Shown here: positions 36,483-47,675 of the stretch, piece after piece | Layout: each line of letters opens with the position of its first letter | Position numbering within the stretch: the stretch's first letter is position 1 | Assembly (NCBI RefSeq): GCF_018449525.1 | Contig: NZ_JAAVUS010000012.1 | Coordinates: 84,665 to 148,664 of the forward strand | DNA from: Bradyrhizobium sp. dw_78 | GTDB lineage: Bacteria > Pseudomonadota > Alphaproteobacteria > Rhizobiales > Xanthobacteraceae | Length of the DNA: 64,000 bases | Direction: 5' to 3' | Position numbers and translations under genes: made by a program | Notes under the pieces: generated by a model | Told to the model about the DNA's origin: nothing | Databases searched by the model: none | The model's input: only the letters and a program-made list of their open reading frames with translations

Positions 36483-37726
36483 GAAAACAATTCCCGTGCC
36501 TTGATAAGCGCCTGCGCCAGGTGATCGACTTCCTCGCGCGTATTATACATTCCGAACGAAGCCCGGCAGGTCGCAGTGACGTTGAAGCGCTCTAAAAGCG
36601 GCATCACGCAATGGGTTCCGGCGCGCACCGCGATCCCCTGTCGGTCGATCACGGTCGCGACATCATGCGGATGGGCGCCCTTCATCTCGAACGAGATCAC
36701 CGGGCCCTTGTCGCGCGGTGTGCCGATCAGTCGCAGCGAATTGATTTCGCGCAGCCGCTCCATGGCGTAGGTCAAAAGGCCATGCTCATGCGCGGCGATG
36801 CGCTCCTTGCCGATCGAATTGACGTAATCGATCGCCGCCCCGAAGCCGACCGCCTCGACGATCGCCGGCGTTCCGGCCTCGAATTTGTGCGGCGGATCGC
36901 CATAAGTAACCCAGTCCTTGGCGACTTCGCGGATCATCTCGCCGCCGCCATTGAAGGGCCGCATCGCTTCCAGAATCGCATATTTGGCGTAGAGCGCGCC
37001 GATACCGGTCGGGCCGTAAACCTTGTGACCGGTGAAGACATAGAAATCGCAATCGATGTCCTGCACGTCGATCGCAAGATGAACCGCGGCCTGGCTGCCA
37101 TCGACCAGCACCGGAATGCCGCGGGCATGCGCCAGCTTCACCACGTCCTTGACCGGAACGATGGTGCCGAGCGCGTTCGACATCTGCGTGATCGCGACGA
37201 GCTTGGTCCGCGGCGTCAACAGCTTCTCGAACTCGTCGATCAGGAAGTTGCCTTCATCGTCAACCGGCGCCCATTTGATGACCGCGCCATGACGCTCCCT
37301 GAGAAAGTGCCAGGGCACGATATTGGAATGGTGCTCCATGATCGAGAGCACGATCTCATCGCCAGCCTTGATGTTCGACTCGCCCCAGGAGTAAGCGACC
37401 AGATTGATCGCCTCGGTGGCGTTGCGGGTGAAGATGATCTCCTCGTTGCGCCGCGCATTGAGGAATTTAGCGACCTTGGCGCGGCCGCCCTCATAGGCCT
37501 CGGTCGCCGCATTGGCGAGGTAATGCAGACCGCGATGCACGTTGGCGTATTCGCTTTTATAGGCTTCGGTCATGCGGTCGAGCACGGCCATCGGCTTTTG
37601 CGCGGAAGCCGCGTTGTCCAGATAGACCAGTTGCTTGCCGTAGACCTTGAGCGCCAGCGCCGGGAAATCCTCCCGGACGCGCGCCACATCATAGGAGCCG
37701 TTCACCACCGCCGGATGCAGGGTCAT
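36479..37726 (-). CDS. sufS: Cysteine desulfurase SufS (415 aa)
   Basis: PLP enzyme that takes sulfur from cysteine for Fe-S assembly. The PLP lysine is in FTGHKVYGPTG; the catalytic Cys is in VRAGTHCVMP, the loop form of group II (SufS) enzymes. The N-terminal VYLDNAASAQKP is the family beginning. It is coupled to sufD by a 4-nt overlap (37723-37726) and to sufT downstream. A second desulfurase of group I opens the cluster at 41537-42691. Confidence 0.96.
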   Translation of the reverse strand: MTLHPAVVNGSYDVARVREDFPALALKVYGKQLVYLDNAASAQKPMAVLDRMTEAYKSEYANVHRGLHYLANAATEAYEGGRAKVAKFLNARRNEEIIFTRNATEAINLVAYSWGESNIKAGDEIVLSIMEHHSNIVPWHFLRERHGAVIKWAPVDDEGNFLIDEFEKLLTPRTKLVAITQMSNALGTIVPVKDVVKLAHARGIPVLVDGSQAAVHLAIDVQDIDCDFYVFTGHKVYGPTGIGALYAKYAILEAMRPFNGGGEMIREVAKDWVTYGDPPHKFEAGTPAIVEAVGFGAAIDYVNSIGKERIAAHEHGLLTYAMERLREINSLRLIGTPRDKGPVISFEMKGAHPHDVATVIDRQGIAVRAGTHCVMPLLERFNVTATCRASFGMYNTREEVDHLAQALIKARELFS

Positions 37727-39048
37727 CGTCGCGCCTCCAGCCAGCGTTGCGCCGTCGCGGTCACCTGCTCCCGCAAGGCATCGCTGGCGATCTGTTCGAT
37801 CGCCTCGCCGACAAAGGCCTGGATCAGAAGCGCCTGCGCTTCGTTCTCGGAGAGGCCGCGCGCCCGTAAATAAAACAGCAGGCTATCATCCAGCGCGCCC
37901 GTGGTCGCGCCGTGGCCGCAAGCGACGTCGTCGGCGAAAATCTCGAGCTCCGGCTTGTTGTCCGCCTCGGCTTCATCGGACAACAGCAGAGCCCGCGTCA
38001 TCATCCTGGCGTCGGTCTTTTGCGCCTTGGGCCGGACGTTGATGCGGCCCTGAAACACCGAATGGGCGCGGTCATCGACGACAGCCCGGAAGATCTCCCG
38101 GCTGACGCAATTCGGCACGGCATGATCGACCACCAGCGTCATGTCTCCGTGCTGCTTGCCTCGCAACAGATTGACGCCGTTGATGGACAGTTCCGTGCCC
38201 TCACCGTTCAGCGTGACAAAACCCTGAAACCGGCCGACCGCGCCGCCGCTGAACATATTGAACAGATTAAGCTTGGCCTTGGCGCCCACGGTAAAAATGC
38301 CGGACGTGATGTTCACAGCATCGGTCCCGTCGTCCATCAGCCGCACCTGCGACAGGTCCGCCCCATCACCGATCCAGACGATCACCGCGTCGTTGACCTG
38401 ATGCGATCTGGCGCCATCGGCCGCCACAAAATTCTCGACAAGAGTGGCGCGCGCGCCGTGACCAACCTTCAGATAGGAGCGCGTGAAGGCCGAAGCCGAC
38501 GGCGCCGTCGCCACGTGAATGATCTGGATCGGACGGGAGAGCGCGGCGCCATCGGCAATGCCAATCACGACGCCATCGGTCGCCAGCGCCGCGTTCAGCG
38601 ATATCATCGCATCGGTCGTATCGGTGAGCAGCAAATCGGACCGGGCGTCGTTGCTGGCGTCCTCCAGCGTCGCACGCAAGGTCTTGACGCTGACGCCGGC
38701 CTCAAGCTTGGTGAGATCGGAAAGCTCCGGCACCAAAACGCCGTCCACCAGAACGAGCTTTGACGCATCCTCGACCGCATGCAATTGCACCGCAACGCGC
38801 GCACGCTTGAGCGCGACGGCGTCCGGCGCCGCCGCCAGCGGCAGCACCTCGCGCATCAGCACCCGCAGATCGGTATATTTCCACTCCTCGACGCGCCGGT
38901 TGGGCAATCCCGCGCGTTCATAGGCCTCGAACGCCTGTTGACGCACGCCGGCGACCTTGCCCGCGCCGGGCAACCGGTTCCGCGCGATAGCGAAAATATC
39001 GCTCAACGCTTTGCCGGTTTCGGTTTTTGCCAGTACCAGGTTCATCAT
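37723..39048 (-). CDS. sufD: SUF scaffold protein SufD (441 aa)
   Basis: Partner of SufB and SufC in the SufBC2D scaffold. The protein has the SufB/SufD beta-helix pattern and the conserved end HGATTGALDDSLLFYLRARGLSENEA. Two ATG codons start it (39048 or 39045); the first is listed. It follows sufC with only 15 bp between. Confidence 0.94.
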   Translation of the reverse strand: MMNLVLAKTETGKALSDIFAIARNRLPGAGKVAGVRQQAFEAYERAGLPNRRVEEWKYTDLRVLMREVLPLAAAPDAVALKRARVAVQLHAVEDASKLVLVDGVLVPELSDLTKLEAGVSVKTLRATLEDASNDARSDLLLTDTTDAMISLNAALATDGVVIGIADGAALSRPIQIIHVATAPSASAFTRSYLKVGHGARATLVENFVAADGARSHQVNDAVIVWIGDGADLSQVRLMDDGTDAVNITSGIFTVGAKAKLNLFNMFSGGAVGRFQGFVTLNGEGTELSINGVNLLRGKQHGDMTLVVDHAVPNCVSREIFRAVVDDRAHSVFQGRINVRPKAQKTDARMMTRALLLSDEAEADNKPELEIFADDVACGHGATTGALDDSLLFYLRARGLSENEAQALLIQAFVGEAIEQIASDALREQVTATAQRWLEARR

Positions 39049-39063
39049 CAATCCGTTTATGCG

Positions 39064-39816
39064 TCAGGCCGCGTCTTCGAACTGCGCGTAGCCGGAAGCT
39101 TCCAGCTCCAGCGCCAGCTCCTTGCCGCCGCTTTTGACGACGCGGCCCTTCGACATCACATGCACGATATCGGGAACGATATAGTCCAGAAGCCGCTGAT
39201 AGTGCGTGATCACCACCATCGCCCGCTCCGGCGTCCGCAACGCATTGACACCGTCGGCAGCGACCCGCAACGCGTCGATGTCGAGGCCCGAATCCATCTC
39301 ATCGAGGATGCACAGGCTCGGCTGGAACAGCGCCATTTGCAGCACCTCGTTGCGCTTCTTTTCGCCGCCGGAAAACCCGACATTGACGCCGCGGCGCAGC
39401 ATGTCCTGCGGAATATTCAGGGAGCTCGCGACCTCGCGCACCTTCTTGAGAAAATCAGGCGTCGAATATTCGCCCTCGCCGCGCGCCTTGCGCTGCGCGT
39501 TCAGCGCGGTGCGCAGGAACGTCATGGTGGCGACGCCCGGGATTTCCACCGGATACTGGAAGGCGAGGAACACCCCCTTGGCGGCGCGCTCGTCCGGCGG
39601 CATCGCCAGCAAATCCTCGCCCTTGAACAGGATCTCGCCGCCGGTGACTTCATAGCCCGGCTTGCCGGCGATGACATGGGAGAGCGTCGATTTGCCGGAG
39701 CCGTTCGGTCCCATGATGGCATGCACTTCGCCAGCGTTCACCGTCAGCGTCAGCCCGTGGAGAATCTCACGCTCCTCGACACGGACTTGCAGATTTTTGA
39801 CTTCGAGCAGTGACAT
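39064..39816 (-). CDS. sufC: SUF ATPase SufC (250 aa)
   Basis: ABC-type ATPase of the SufBC2D complex. Walker A GPNGSGKST, signature FSGGEKKR and Walker B LCILDEMDSGLD are all present, and the length is typical. A 129-bp gap with a repeat separates it from sufB. Confidence 0.97.
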   Translation of the reverse strand: MSLLEVKNLQVRVEEREILHGLTLTVNAGEVHAIMGPNGSGKSTLSHVIAGKPGYEVTGGEILFKGEDLLAMPPDERAAKGVFLAFQYPVEIPGVATMTFLRTALNAQRKARGEGEYSTPDFLKKVREVASSLNIPQDMLRRGVNVGFSGGEKKRNEVLQMALFQPSLCILDEMDSGLDIDALRVAADGVNALRTPERAMVVITHYQRLLDYIVPDIVHVMSKGRVVKSGGKELALELEASGYAQFEDAA

Positions 39817-39850
39817 CGAATTATCCTTAGGAGACCGACTTAGAAGTCTT

Positions 39851-39930
39851 CGTCATTGCGAGGAGCTCCTGCGACGAAGCAATCCAGCTTGGTTCGCCCA
39901 ATGGATTGCTTCGCTGCGCTCGCAATGACG
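39851..39930. repeat. Interspersed repeat inside the suf cluster
   Basis: CGTCATTGCGAG (39851-39862) is inverted against CTCGCAATGACG (39919-39930), and GAAGCAATCCA (39876-39886) against TGGATTGCTTC (39902-39912). This is a nested palindrome of the type scattered in related genomes. It lies in the sufC-sufB gap and may reduce the mRNA downstream of sufB. Confidence 0.8.
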
Positions 39931-39945
39931 GCACCAAACCCGCCA

Positions 39946-41442
<1,497 letters not shown>

Positions 41443-41504
41443 TCCATCCTCCGCTCGCGGTTTCAAGGACCGCGGTGGATCAATTCCGAAACTTTACTAC
41501 GATG

Positions 41505-41517
41505 TTTGTCGGACAAA
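41505..41517. promoter_or_regulatory. Perfect palindrome upstream of sufB
   Basis: TTTGTC-G-GACAAA is a perfect 13-bp dyad in the 94-bp gap before sufB. The place and size fit an operator for an iron or oxidative-stress regulator. It is not the known RirA or IscR consensus, so the regulator is unknown. Confidence 0.4.
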
Positions 41518-41536
41518 ATCACCTGCTTAGAACCGT

Positions 41537-42691
41537 TCAAGCTGTGTTTCGTCCCTCTTTAACTAGGGTACTGGAGAGCTTTCGCCAAGCCTCAAGGCAG
41601 CGATTAATGTCGTCCTCCGACGTGGACCAGCCCAGACTGAGCCGCACGGCTCCCTGGGCAAGATCCGGGCCGAAACCCATGGCTTGCAGCACATGGGACG
41701 GCTGAACCTTCCCGGACGAGCAGGCCGAGCCTGAAGACACCGCAATGCCGGCGAGGTCGAAGCCGATCACCGCCGTCTCGGCCTTGAGTCCGGGAACCGT
41801 GAATAAAGTGGTATTGGGCAACCGCTGCACATTCTCGGAGAAGACAATGATTTCAGGGGCTTGCCGCAGGCCCCTCTCAAGCTGGTTGCGCAACCTTTCC
41901 AGCCGGGAGGCGTCATCGTCCAGGGCAGCCATGGCAGCCCGCGCCGCCGCCCCAAAGCCTGTGATGCCTGCCACGTTCTCCGTACCCGCCCGGCGCCCAA
42001 GTTCCTGACCGCCGCCGCGCAGCAGCGCGCCGAGCCCCTCCACTTCTTCCGCCAAGACGACGGCTCCGACGCCCTTGGGGCCGCCGATCTTGTGCGCCGA
42101 CAGCGTCACCAGATCGGCACCCGTCGCGCCGATCTCGAACGGGATTCTTCCAAACGCCTGGATCGCGTCGACATGGAGCAGACCGCCAGCGGCATGAACC
42201 AGCCTGGCCGCTTCCGCCACCGGCTGCACCGCGCCGGTTTCGTTGTTGGCGAGCATCACGGACACCAGCGCGGGCGGTCCGCTCTCAAGCGCCGCCCGCA
42301 ACTGATCCAGGTCGAGCACGCCGGAGCGGCCAACTCCGACGGACGTGATCGACTCGGACGGAAACTGCCCGCCGGCAAGAACCGAAGCATGCTCGACGGC
42401 CGAAACCACCAGCCTTTCGACCGAGGGTCCGGAGCCTCTTCGAAGGCCGGGCTTCAGCGCAAGCACATTCGCTTCGGTGCCACCGGAGGTAAAGACGATG
42501 TTTCGGGGCATAGCGCCAACGGCAAGCGCGACCGACGCCCTCGCCTCTTCGATCAGCTTGCGGGCCTCGCGGCCCTCCGCATGGACCGAAGAGGGATTGC
42601 CGCAGAGATCCCATGCTGCAGCCATCGCCTCGCGGGCTTCCGGGCGAAGCGGCGTGGTCGCATTCCAGTCGAGATAGATACGATCCAGCAT
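41537..42691 (-). CDS. Cysteine desulfurase, group I (IscS/NifS-like) (384 aa)
   Basis: PLP lysine in LSAHKIGGPKG and the long Cys loop SSGSACSSGK, the hallmark of group I desulfurases. It starts the suf cluster, so Fe-S assembly here has two sulfur sources, this one and SufS. The ATG has no visible ribosome-binding site and a TATAAT hexamer 5 nt upstream, so the mRNA could be leaderless. An alternative start is not apparent, since MLDRIYLDWNATTPLRP is the family's usual beginning. Confidence 0.94.
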   Translation of the reverse strand: MLDRIYLDWNATTPLRPEAREAMAAAWDLCGNPSSVHAEGREARKLIEEARASVALAVGAMPRNIVFTSGGTEANVLALKPGLRRGSGPSVERLVVSAVEHASVLAGGQFPSESITSVGVGRSGVLDLDQLRAALESGPPALVSVMLANNETGAVQPVAEAARLVHAAGGLLHVDAIQAFGRIPFEIGATGADLVTLSAHKIGGPKGVGAVVLAEEVEGLGALLRGGGQELGRRAGTENVAGITGFGAAARAAMAALDDDASRLERLRNQLERGLRQAPEIIVFSENVQRLPNTTLFTVPGLKAETAVIGFDLAGIAVSSGSACSSGKVQPSHVLQAMGFGPDLAQGAVRLSLGWSTSEDDINRCLEAWRKLSSTLVKEGRNTA

Positions 42692-42993
42692 CTAGTATTA
42701 TATTACCGTGACAAGGACTTTCAGAACGGACGATGGCAGCTTTCGATCACGTCCGGTGTTTCCTCAATTGGCGATCCGGGCGTGACTTGCAATCGAATTC
42801 CCGGCGCTGAATGCATCGGCGAATGTTCAAGATGCTTGCTTTTTGCCCCTCGCCCTATGTTAGAAGGCGGCCTCAAATTCACCCGCGCCGTTCGCGCATC
42901 GCCAGACGGCGCCTGATCATCCCTTCTCTGCAAGGTTCATCTGACGGACAGATGGAGCCCGCATTAGGTCGGTTGATTACTCTAGGAACACGC
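42692..42993. promoter_or_regulatory. Divergent promoter region of the suf cluster and a hydrolase
   Basis: On the minus strand TATAAT (42702-42697) stands 5 nt before the desulfurase ATG, a -10-like hexamer, with a weak -35 upstream (TTCTGA). On the plus strand AGGA lies 7 nt before the hydrolase start. No RirA, Irr or IscR box was recognised by eye. Confidence 0.45.
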
Positions 42994-43641
42994 ATGCCTG
43001 AAGTCATTTTCACCGGTCCCGCAGGCCGTCTTGAAGGCCGTTACCATCCGGCCAAGCAGAAGAACGCGCCGATCGCGATGATCCTGCATCCGCACCCGCA
43101 GTTTCACGGCACGATGAATCACCAGATCGTCTACCAGTGCTACTACGCTTTCGCGCATCGCGGGTTTTCGGTGCTGCGGTTCAACTTCCGCGGCGTCGGC
43201 CGCAGCCAGGGATCGTTTGACCACGGCACCGGCGAACTCTCGGATGCGGCTTCCGCGCTGGACTGGGCGCAGACCATCAATCCGGAGGCGCGCGCCTGCT
43301 GGGTGACGGGCTTCTCGTTCGGCGCCTGGATCGGCATGCAATTGCTGATGCGCCGCCCGGAGGTCGAAGGCTTCATCTCGATCGCGCCGCCGGCCAATCT
43401 CTATGACTTTTCGTTCCTAGCGCCCTGCCCGTCCTCCGGACTGATCGTGCATGGCGAGAAAGACGCGGTGGTGCCGCCCAAGGACGTCAACACGCTGGTC
43501 GAGAAGCTCAAGACGCAAAAGGGGATCGTGATCGATCAGCAAATCATCCCCGGCGCGAACCATTTCTTCGACGGCAAACTGGAGCCGCTGATGGAAACGG
43601 TGACGAGCTATCTCGACATGCGGCTCGCCAACGTCCGCTGA
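42994..43641 (+). CDS. Alpha/beta hydrolase (215 aa)
   Basis: A small alpha/beta hydrolase: FRGVGRSQGSFDHGTGE near the oxyanion region, nucleophile elbow GFSFGAW (Ser), then GEKDAVVPP (Asp) and ANHFFDG (His) completing the triad. The substrate is unknown; similar small proteins next to suf clusters are found in relatives. The ATG at 42994 was chosen with AGGA 7 nt upstream. Confidence 0.87.
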   Translation: MPEVIFTGPAGRLEGRYHPAKQKNAPIAMILHPHPQFHGTMNHQIVYQCYYAFAHRGFSVLRFNFRGVGRSQGSFDHGTGELSDAASALDWAQTINPEARACWVTGFSFGAWIGMQLLMRRPEVEGFISIAPPANLYDFSFLAPCPSSGLIVHGEKDAVVPPKDVNTLVEKLKTQKGIVIDQQIIPGANHFFDGKLEPLMETVTSYLDMRLANVR

Positions 43642-43665
43642 GCCGCGTTTCGAGACGACGCCCGG

Positions 43666-44769
43666 TCACGGCCGGGCGATCACGCCGCCGGTCATCGGCA
43701 TCGGCACGCCGGTCGTGGCGGGATAGCTCAGCGGCAGGCCTTTGAGGCCGCGCGCTGCCAGAAAGCCGAACGCCTGTGCCTCGATGGCGTCCGCCGACCA
43801 GCCCACGACGCCGGCCGCTTCGACCGTGGCCTGCGTCAGCCGCTCGCGCAGCATCCGCAGCATGGTGAGGTTGCTGGCGCCGCCACCGGCGACGATCCAG
43901 CTCTTGGGCACCTTGGGCAGCAACGGCACGATCCGGGCGATGGCCGCCGCCGTGAAAGCGGTCAGTGTTGCAGCGCCGTCGGCGGGGCTCACATCGCCGA
44001 GCTTCAGCGCCGCAAAATCGTTGCGATCGAGCGATTTGGGCGGCGGCGACGCAAAGAACGGAAGCGCCAGCGCGCGTCCGATCCAGGCCTCGTCCGCCAC
44101 GCCCTGCGCGGCCAGACGGCCCTCGCGATCAAATCGCTGCCCCATGACGCGGAACATGAAATCGTCGAGCAACGCGTTACCGGGACCGGTATCGCAGGCC
44201 ATCAGGACATCGGAACCGTCGATATAGGTGATGTTGGAAACACCGCCGATATTAACCACGACGATCGGCCCCTCGCGCTCCAGCGACTGGGCCAGCGCGC
44301 GGTGATAGACCGGCACGAACGGCGCGCCCTGGCCGCCGGCGGCGACATCGGCGGCGCGGAAATCGTGCATGACCGGAATATGGATGGCCTTGGCCAGCGC
44401 CGTGGCGTCGCCGATCTGGACGGTCAGCCGCTGCTCCGGCCGGTGCAGCACGGTCTGGCCATGAAAGCCGACGATGTCGATGTCCTCGGCGGTGAGGCGG
44501 TTCTGCGCGGTGAATGTCGCCACCGCTTCGGCGTGCGCGAGCGTCACCACGCGCTCGGCCTCGCGCAGAATTCCCGGCCTGGCGTCGCGTTGCGTCAGCC
44601 CGGCCGCCTCGGTCAGGGCCTGGCGCAACAGCACCCGCTCCGGATCGGTGTAGGGCCTATATCCGGAAGGGCCGAGCGCCTTGACCTGCTTGCCGTCGGT
44701 TTCGATCAGTGCAACATCGACCCCGTCGAGCGAGGTGCCGCTCATGAGACCGACCGCCGTCATCATCAT
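43666..44769 (-). CDS. anmK: Anhydro-N-acetylmuramic acid kinase (367 aa)
   Basis: Phosphorylates and opens 1,6-anhydro-MurNAc released from the wall, for recycling. The family beginning AVGLMSGTSLDGVDVALIETDG and INIGGVSNITYIDG-like segment of the ASKHA ATPase fold are clear, with IVVVNIGGVSN and ACDTGPGNALLDDF. ATG at 44769 is first of three in a row. Divergent from tyrS. Confidence 0.94.
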   Translation of the reverse strand: MMMTAVGLMSGTSLDGVDVALIETDGKQVKALGPSGYRPYTDPERVLLRQALTEAAGLTQRDARPGILREAERVVTLAHAEAVATFTAQNRLTAEDIDIVGFHGQTVLHRPEQRLTVQIGDATALAKAIHIPVMHDFRAADVAAGGQGAPFVPVYHRALAQSLEREGPIVVVNIGGVSNITYIDGSDVLMACDTGPGNALLDDFMFRVMGQRFDREGRLAAQGVADEAWIGRALALPFFASPPPKSLDRNDFAALKLGDVSPADGAATLTAFTAAAIARIVPLLPKVPKSWIVAGGGASNLTMLRMLRERLTQATVEAAGVVGWSADAIEAQAFGFLAARGLKGLPLSYPATTGVPMPMTGGVIARP

Positions 44770-44939
44770 CGCCAAAGTGCCTTCGCGACGCCCTGCCCGG
44801 ATTTCGGGTTCGGCCAGCTTGTGCCAAACCAGCACATCTTATAATGCCACAGCGCGGACAGCTGCGGCAGTGCGTTCCGCCATAGTTCCGCAATTAGCTG
44901 CAAACAGCGTAAAACAAGAATGATCAGAAAAGCCAACCT

Positions 44940-46196
44940 ATGACTGCCTTTAAGTCTGATTTTCTCAATGTGCTGCAAAGCCGCGGCTTTATCCATCAGA
45001 TTTCGGACCCGGATTCGCTGGATGCGCTGGCGGCCCGGCGCGAACTCACCGCCTATATCGGCTTCGACTGCACCGCGCCTTCGCTCCATGTCGGCTCGAT
45101 GGTGCAGATCATGTGTCTCTATTGGCTGCAGCAGACCGGCAACAAGCCGATCGCCCTGATGGGCGGCGGCACCACCCGCGTCGGCGATCCCTCCGGCAAG
45201 GATGAGACGCGCAAGATCCTGTCGATCGAGGACATCGAGCGGAACAAGAACGGCATCAAGCAGGTGTTCTCGCGCTTCCTGCAGTTCGGCGAGGGCAAGA
45301 GCGACGCGGTCATGCCCGACAACGCGGAATGGCTGACCAAGCTCAACTGGATCGACATGCTGCGCGACATCGGCCGGCATTTCTCGGTCAACCGCATGCT
45401 GGCGATGGATTCGGTCAAGCTCCGCCTCGAACGCGATCAGGAGATGAGCTTCATCGAGTTCAACTACATGATCCTGCAGGCCTACGATTACACGGTGCTC
45501 AACAAGCGCTACGATTGCCGCCTGCAGATGGGCGGCTCCGACCAGTGGGGCAATATCGTCAACGGCATCGACCTCGGCCGCCGTCTCGGCACGCCGCAAT
45601 TGCACGCCTTGACGACGCCGCTGATCACGGCGGCTTCGGGCGAGAAGATGGGCAAGACAGCCAGCGGCGCGGTCTGGCTCAACCCCGACATGAAGAGCCC
45701 CTACGAATATTGGCAGTTCTGGCGCAACACCGAAGACGCCGACGTGCCGCGCTTCCTGAAACTGTTCACCACGCTGCCGCTGGACGAAATCGATCGGCTG
45801 GCGATGCTGCAGGGCGCGGAGATCAACGAGGCCAAGAAAGCGCTGGCCGATGCCGCGACCGCGCTGCTGCATGGCGCGGACGCCGCCCGCACCGCGGCTG
45901 AAACCGCAAGGCAAACCTTCGAGGAAGGCGCCATCGCGGAAAACCTGCCGACGGTGGAAATTCCGGGCAGCGAGCTGGACGCCGGCGCCGGCGTGCTCGG
46001 AATGTTCGTCAAGGCCGGTCTTGTGGCCTCGAACGGCGAGGCGCGGCGCCAGATCAAGGGCGGCGGACTGCGCGTCAACGACGTCGCGGTATCGGATGAG
46101 AAGATGGTGCTGAACCGCTCCAACCTGACCCCGGAAGGCGTGATCAAACTGTCGCTCGGCAAGAAGCGCCACGTCCTGCTCCGGCCTGCCGAGTAA
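44940..46196 (+). CDS. tyrS: Tyrosyl-tRNA synthetase (418 aa)
   Basis: Class I synthetase: the HIGH-like motif is SLHVGSMVQI, the KMSKS-like motif is GEKMGKTASG, and residues about 355-418 form an S4-like RNA-binding domain (GLVASNGEARRQIKGGGLRV). Length is normal. It stands divergent from anmK with 170 bp between the starts. Confidence 0.97.
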   Translation: MTAFKSDFLNVLQSRGFIHQISDPDSLDALAARRELTAYIGFDCTAPSLHVGSMVQIMCLYWLQQTGNKPIALMGGGTTRVGDPSGKDETRKILSIEDIERNKNGIKQVFSRFLQFGEGKSDAVMPDNAEWLTKLNWIDMLRDIGRHFSVNRMLAMDSVKLRLERDQEMSFIEFNYMILQAYDYTVLNKRYDCRLQMGGSDQWGNIVNGIDLGRRLGTPQLHALTTPLITAASGEKMGKTASGAVWLNPDMKSPYEYWQFWRNTEDADVPRFLKLFTTLPLDEIDRLAMLQGAEINEAKKALADAATALLHGADAARTAAETARQTFEEGAIAENLPTVEIPGSELDAGAGVLGMFVKAGLVASNGEARRQIKGGGLRVNDVAVSDEKMVLNRSNLTPEGVIKLSLGKKRHVLLRPAE

Positions 46197-46262
46197 GGCC
46201 TGCATAGGCGCATTCCCGTTTGACCCTTGCTCGGAGCGCCGGAAACGCGCTCCTTGCTCCGC

Positions 46263-47522
46263 ATGAATCAGAATGCGCCAAGGGAAAATCCAGGGGAGGA
46301 TATCGCCGCCAAGCCGTTCAAGCCGGTTCGGGTGGCGCTGAGCGTTCTCGGGGTTTGCTTTGCCTTATCGGTGCTCGGCCGCGGCCTTAACGAAAGCTTC
46401 ACGGTCTTCCTGAAGCCGATCTCATCGAATTTCGGCTGGGACCGCGCCGATGTCGTCTCGGTGTATTCGCTGTCGGCGCTGGCCGGCGGATTGGCATCGC
46501 CCCTGATCGGGCGGCTGTTCGATCAATATGGGCCGCGCACCGTCTATGCGCTGGGCCTGTTGCTGCTGGGCGGCGCGTTCGTCATCACGGCCTTCTCGCA
46601 GCATCTCTGGCAATTCCAGTTGGCGCTCGGCCTGTGCGTCGGCGTCGGCGTCGCCTTCATCGGTCCGGTACCGAACTCGATTCTGCTTGGCCGCTGGTTC
46701 GGCCCGCGGCTCCCGACAGCCATGTCGGTGGTGTATTCGGCGACCGGCGCCGGCGTGCTGATCCTGCTGCCGGCCTCGCAAGTGCTGATCGACCATTTCG
46801 GCTGGCGCGGCGCCTATGAGATTTTGGGCGGCGGCACGTTGATCCTGCTGGTGCCTCTGTTGGCGCTGCCGTGGCGGCTGTTCTCCGGCGGCGCACCGCA
46901 TATCATCAGGAAGGTGGCGTTGGACCTGCCCGACGAGGCCTGGACCTTGCTGAGCGCGATGCGGCATCACGCCTTCTGGGCACTGTTCGCCACTTTCTTT
47001 TTTACGGCCATCGGAATGTATGCCATTTCGCCGCAGGTCGTCGCCTATCTGATCGATGCCGGATTCCCGCCATTGCAGGCGGCGACCGCCTGGGGGTTCA
47101 GCGGCGTCGTGCTGCTGTTTGGCATGCTCGGCGTGAGCTGGCTCGACGGCATCATCGGCCGCAGGCCTTCAGTGCTGATCAGCTATGCAATTTCGATTGT
47201 CGGGATCGTCCTGCTCTGGCTGCTGCAATGGTATCCGGACTTCTGGATGCTGACCGGCTTCGTCATATGCTTCGGCAGCATGATCGGCTCGCGCGGTCCG
47301 CTGCTCGCGGCCACCGCAATGAAGATCTTCCGCGGCGAACGGCTCGGCACGATTTACGGCACCATCACTATCGGCAGCGGCCTCGGTTCGGCCTTTGGTT
47401 CGTGGAGTGGCGGCCTGATTCACGACTGGAGCCACAGCTATAATCCACTGATCGCGTTCGCCCTGGTCAGCGTGTTGCTCGGCATGATTCCATTTCTGGT
47501 CGTGCCGGCCTTGCGGACGTAG
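46263..47522 (+). CDS. Major facilitator superfamily transporter (419 aa)
   Basis: Twelve predicted membrane segments with the MFS loop motif GRLFDQYGPRTV between segments 2 and 3. It resembles the OFA/monocarboxylate type of MFS transporters, but the substrate cannot be read. The ATG at 46263 has no good ribosome-binding site; translational coupling to tyrS 67 bp upstream is possible. Confidence 0.88.
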   Translation: MNQNAPRENPGEDIAAKPFKPVRVALSVLGVCFALSVLGRGLNESFTVFLKPISSNFGWDRADVVSVYSLSALAGGLASPLIGRLFDQYGPRTVYALGLLLLGGAFVITAFSQHLWQFQLALGLCVGVGVAFIGPVPNSILLGRWFGPRLPTAMSVVYSATGAGVLILLPASQVLIDHFGWRGAYEILGGGTLILLVPLLALPWRLFSGGAPHIIRKVALDLPDEAWTLLSAMRHHAFWALFATFFFTAIGMYAISPQVVAYLIDAGFPPLQAATAWGFSGVVLLFGMLGVSWLDGIIGRRPSVLISYAISIVGIVLLWLLQWYPDFWMLTGFVICFGSMIGSRGPLLAATAMKIFRGERLGTIYGTITIGSGLGSAFGSWSGGLIHDWSHSYNPLIAFALVSVLLGMIPFLVVPALRT

Positions 47523-47675
47523 CGTACCGTCCGGCCCGGACAAAAAGCCGCAGCGCAACGTTTGCGTTTCGATACCTACGGCGTCCGGATCGTTCGCATC
47601 CGATTACCGGTATTCACGATTGGTAAGCAGGTTCCTGATAATCGGCTGTGGTGAATTTACGCTGCAGGGGTCTAC

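Noticed and set aside
44766..46205. A long frame antisense to tyrS
   Set aside because: It mirrors tyrS and has no recognisable feature.
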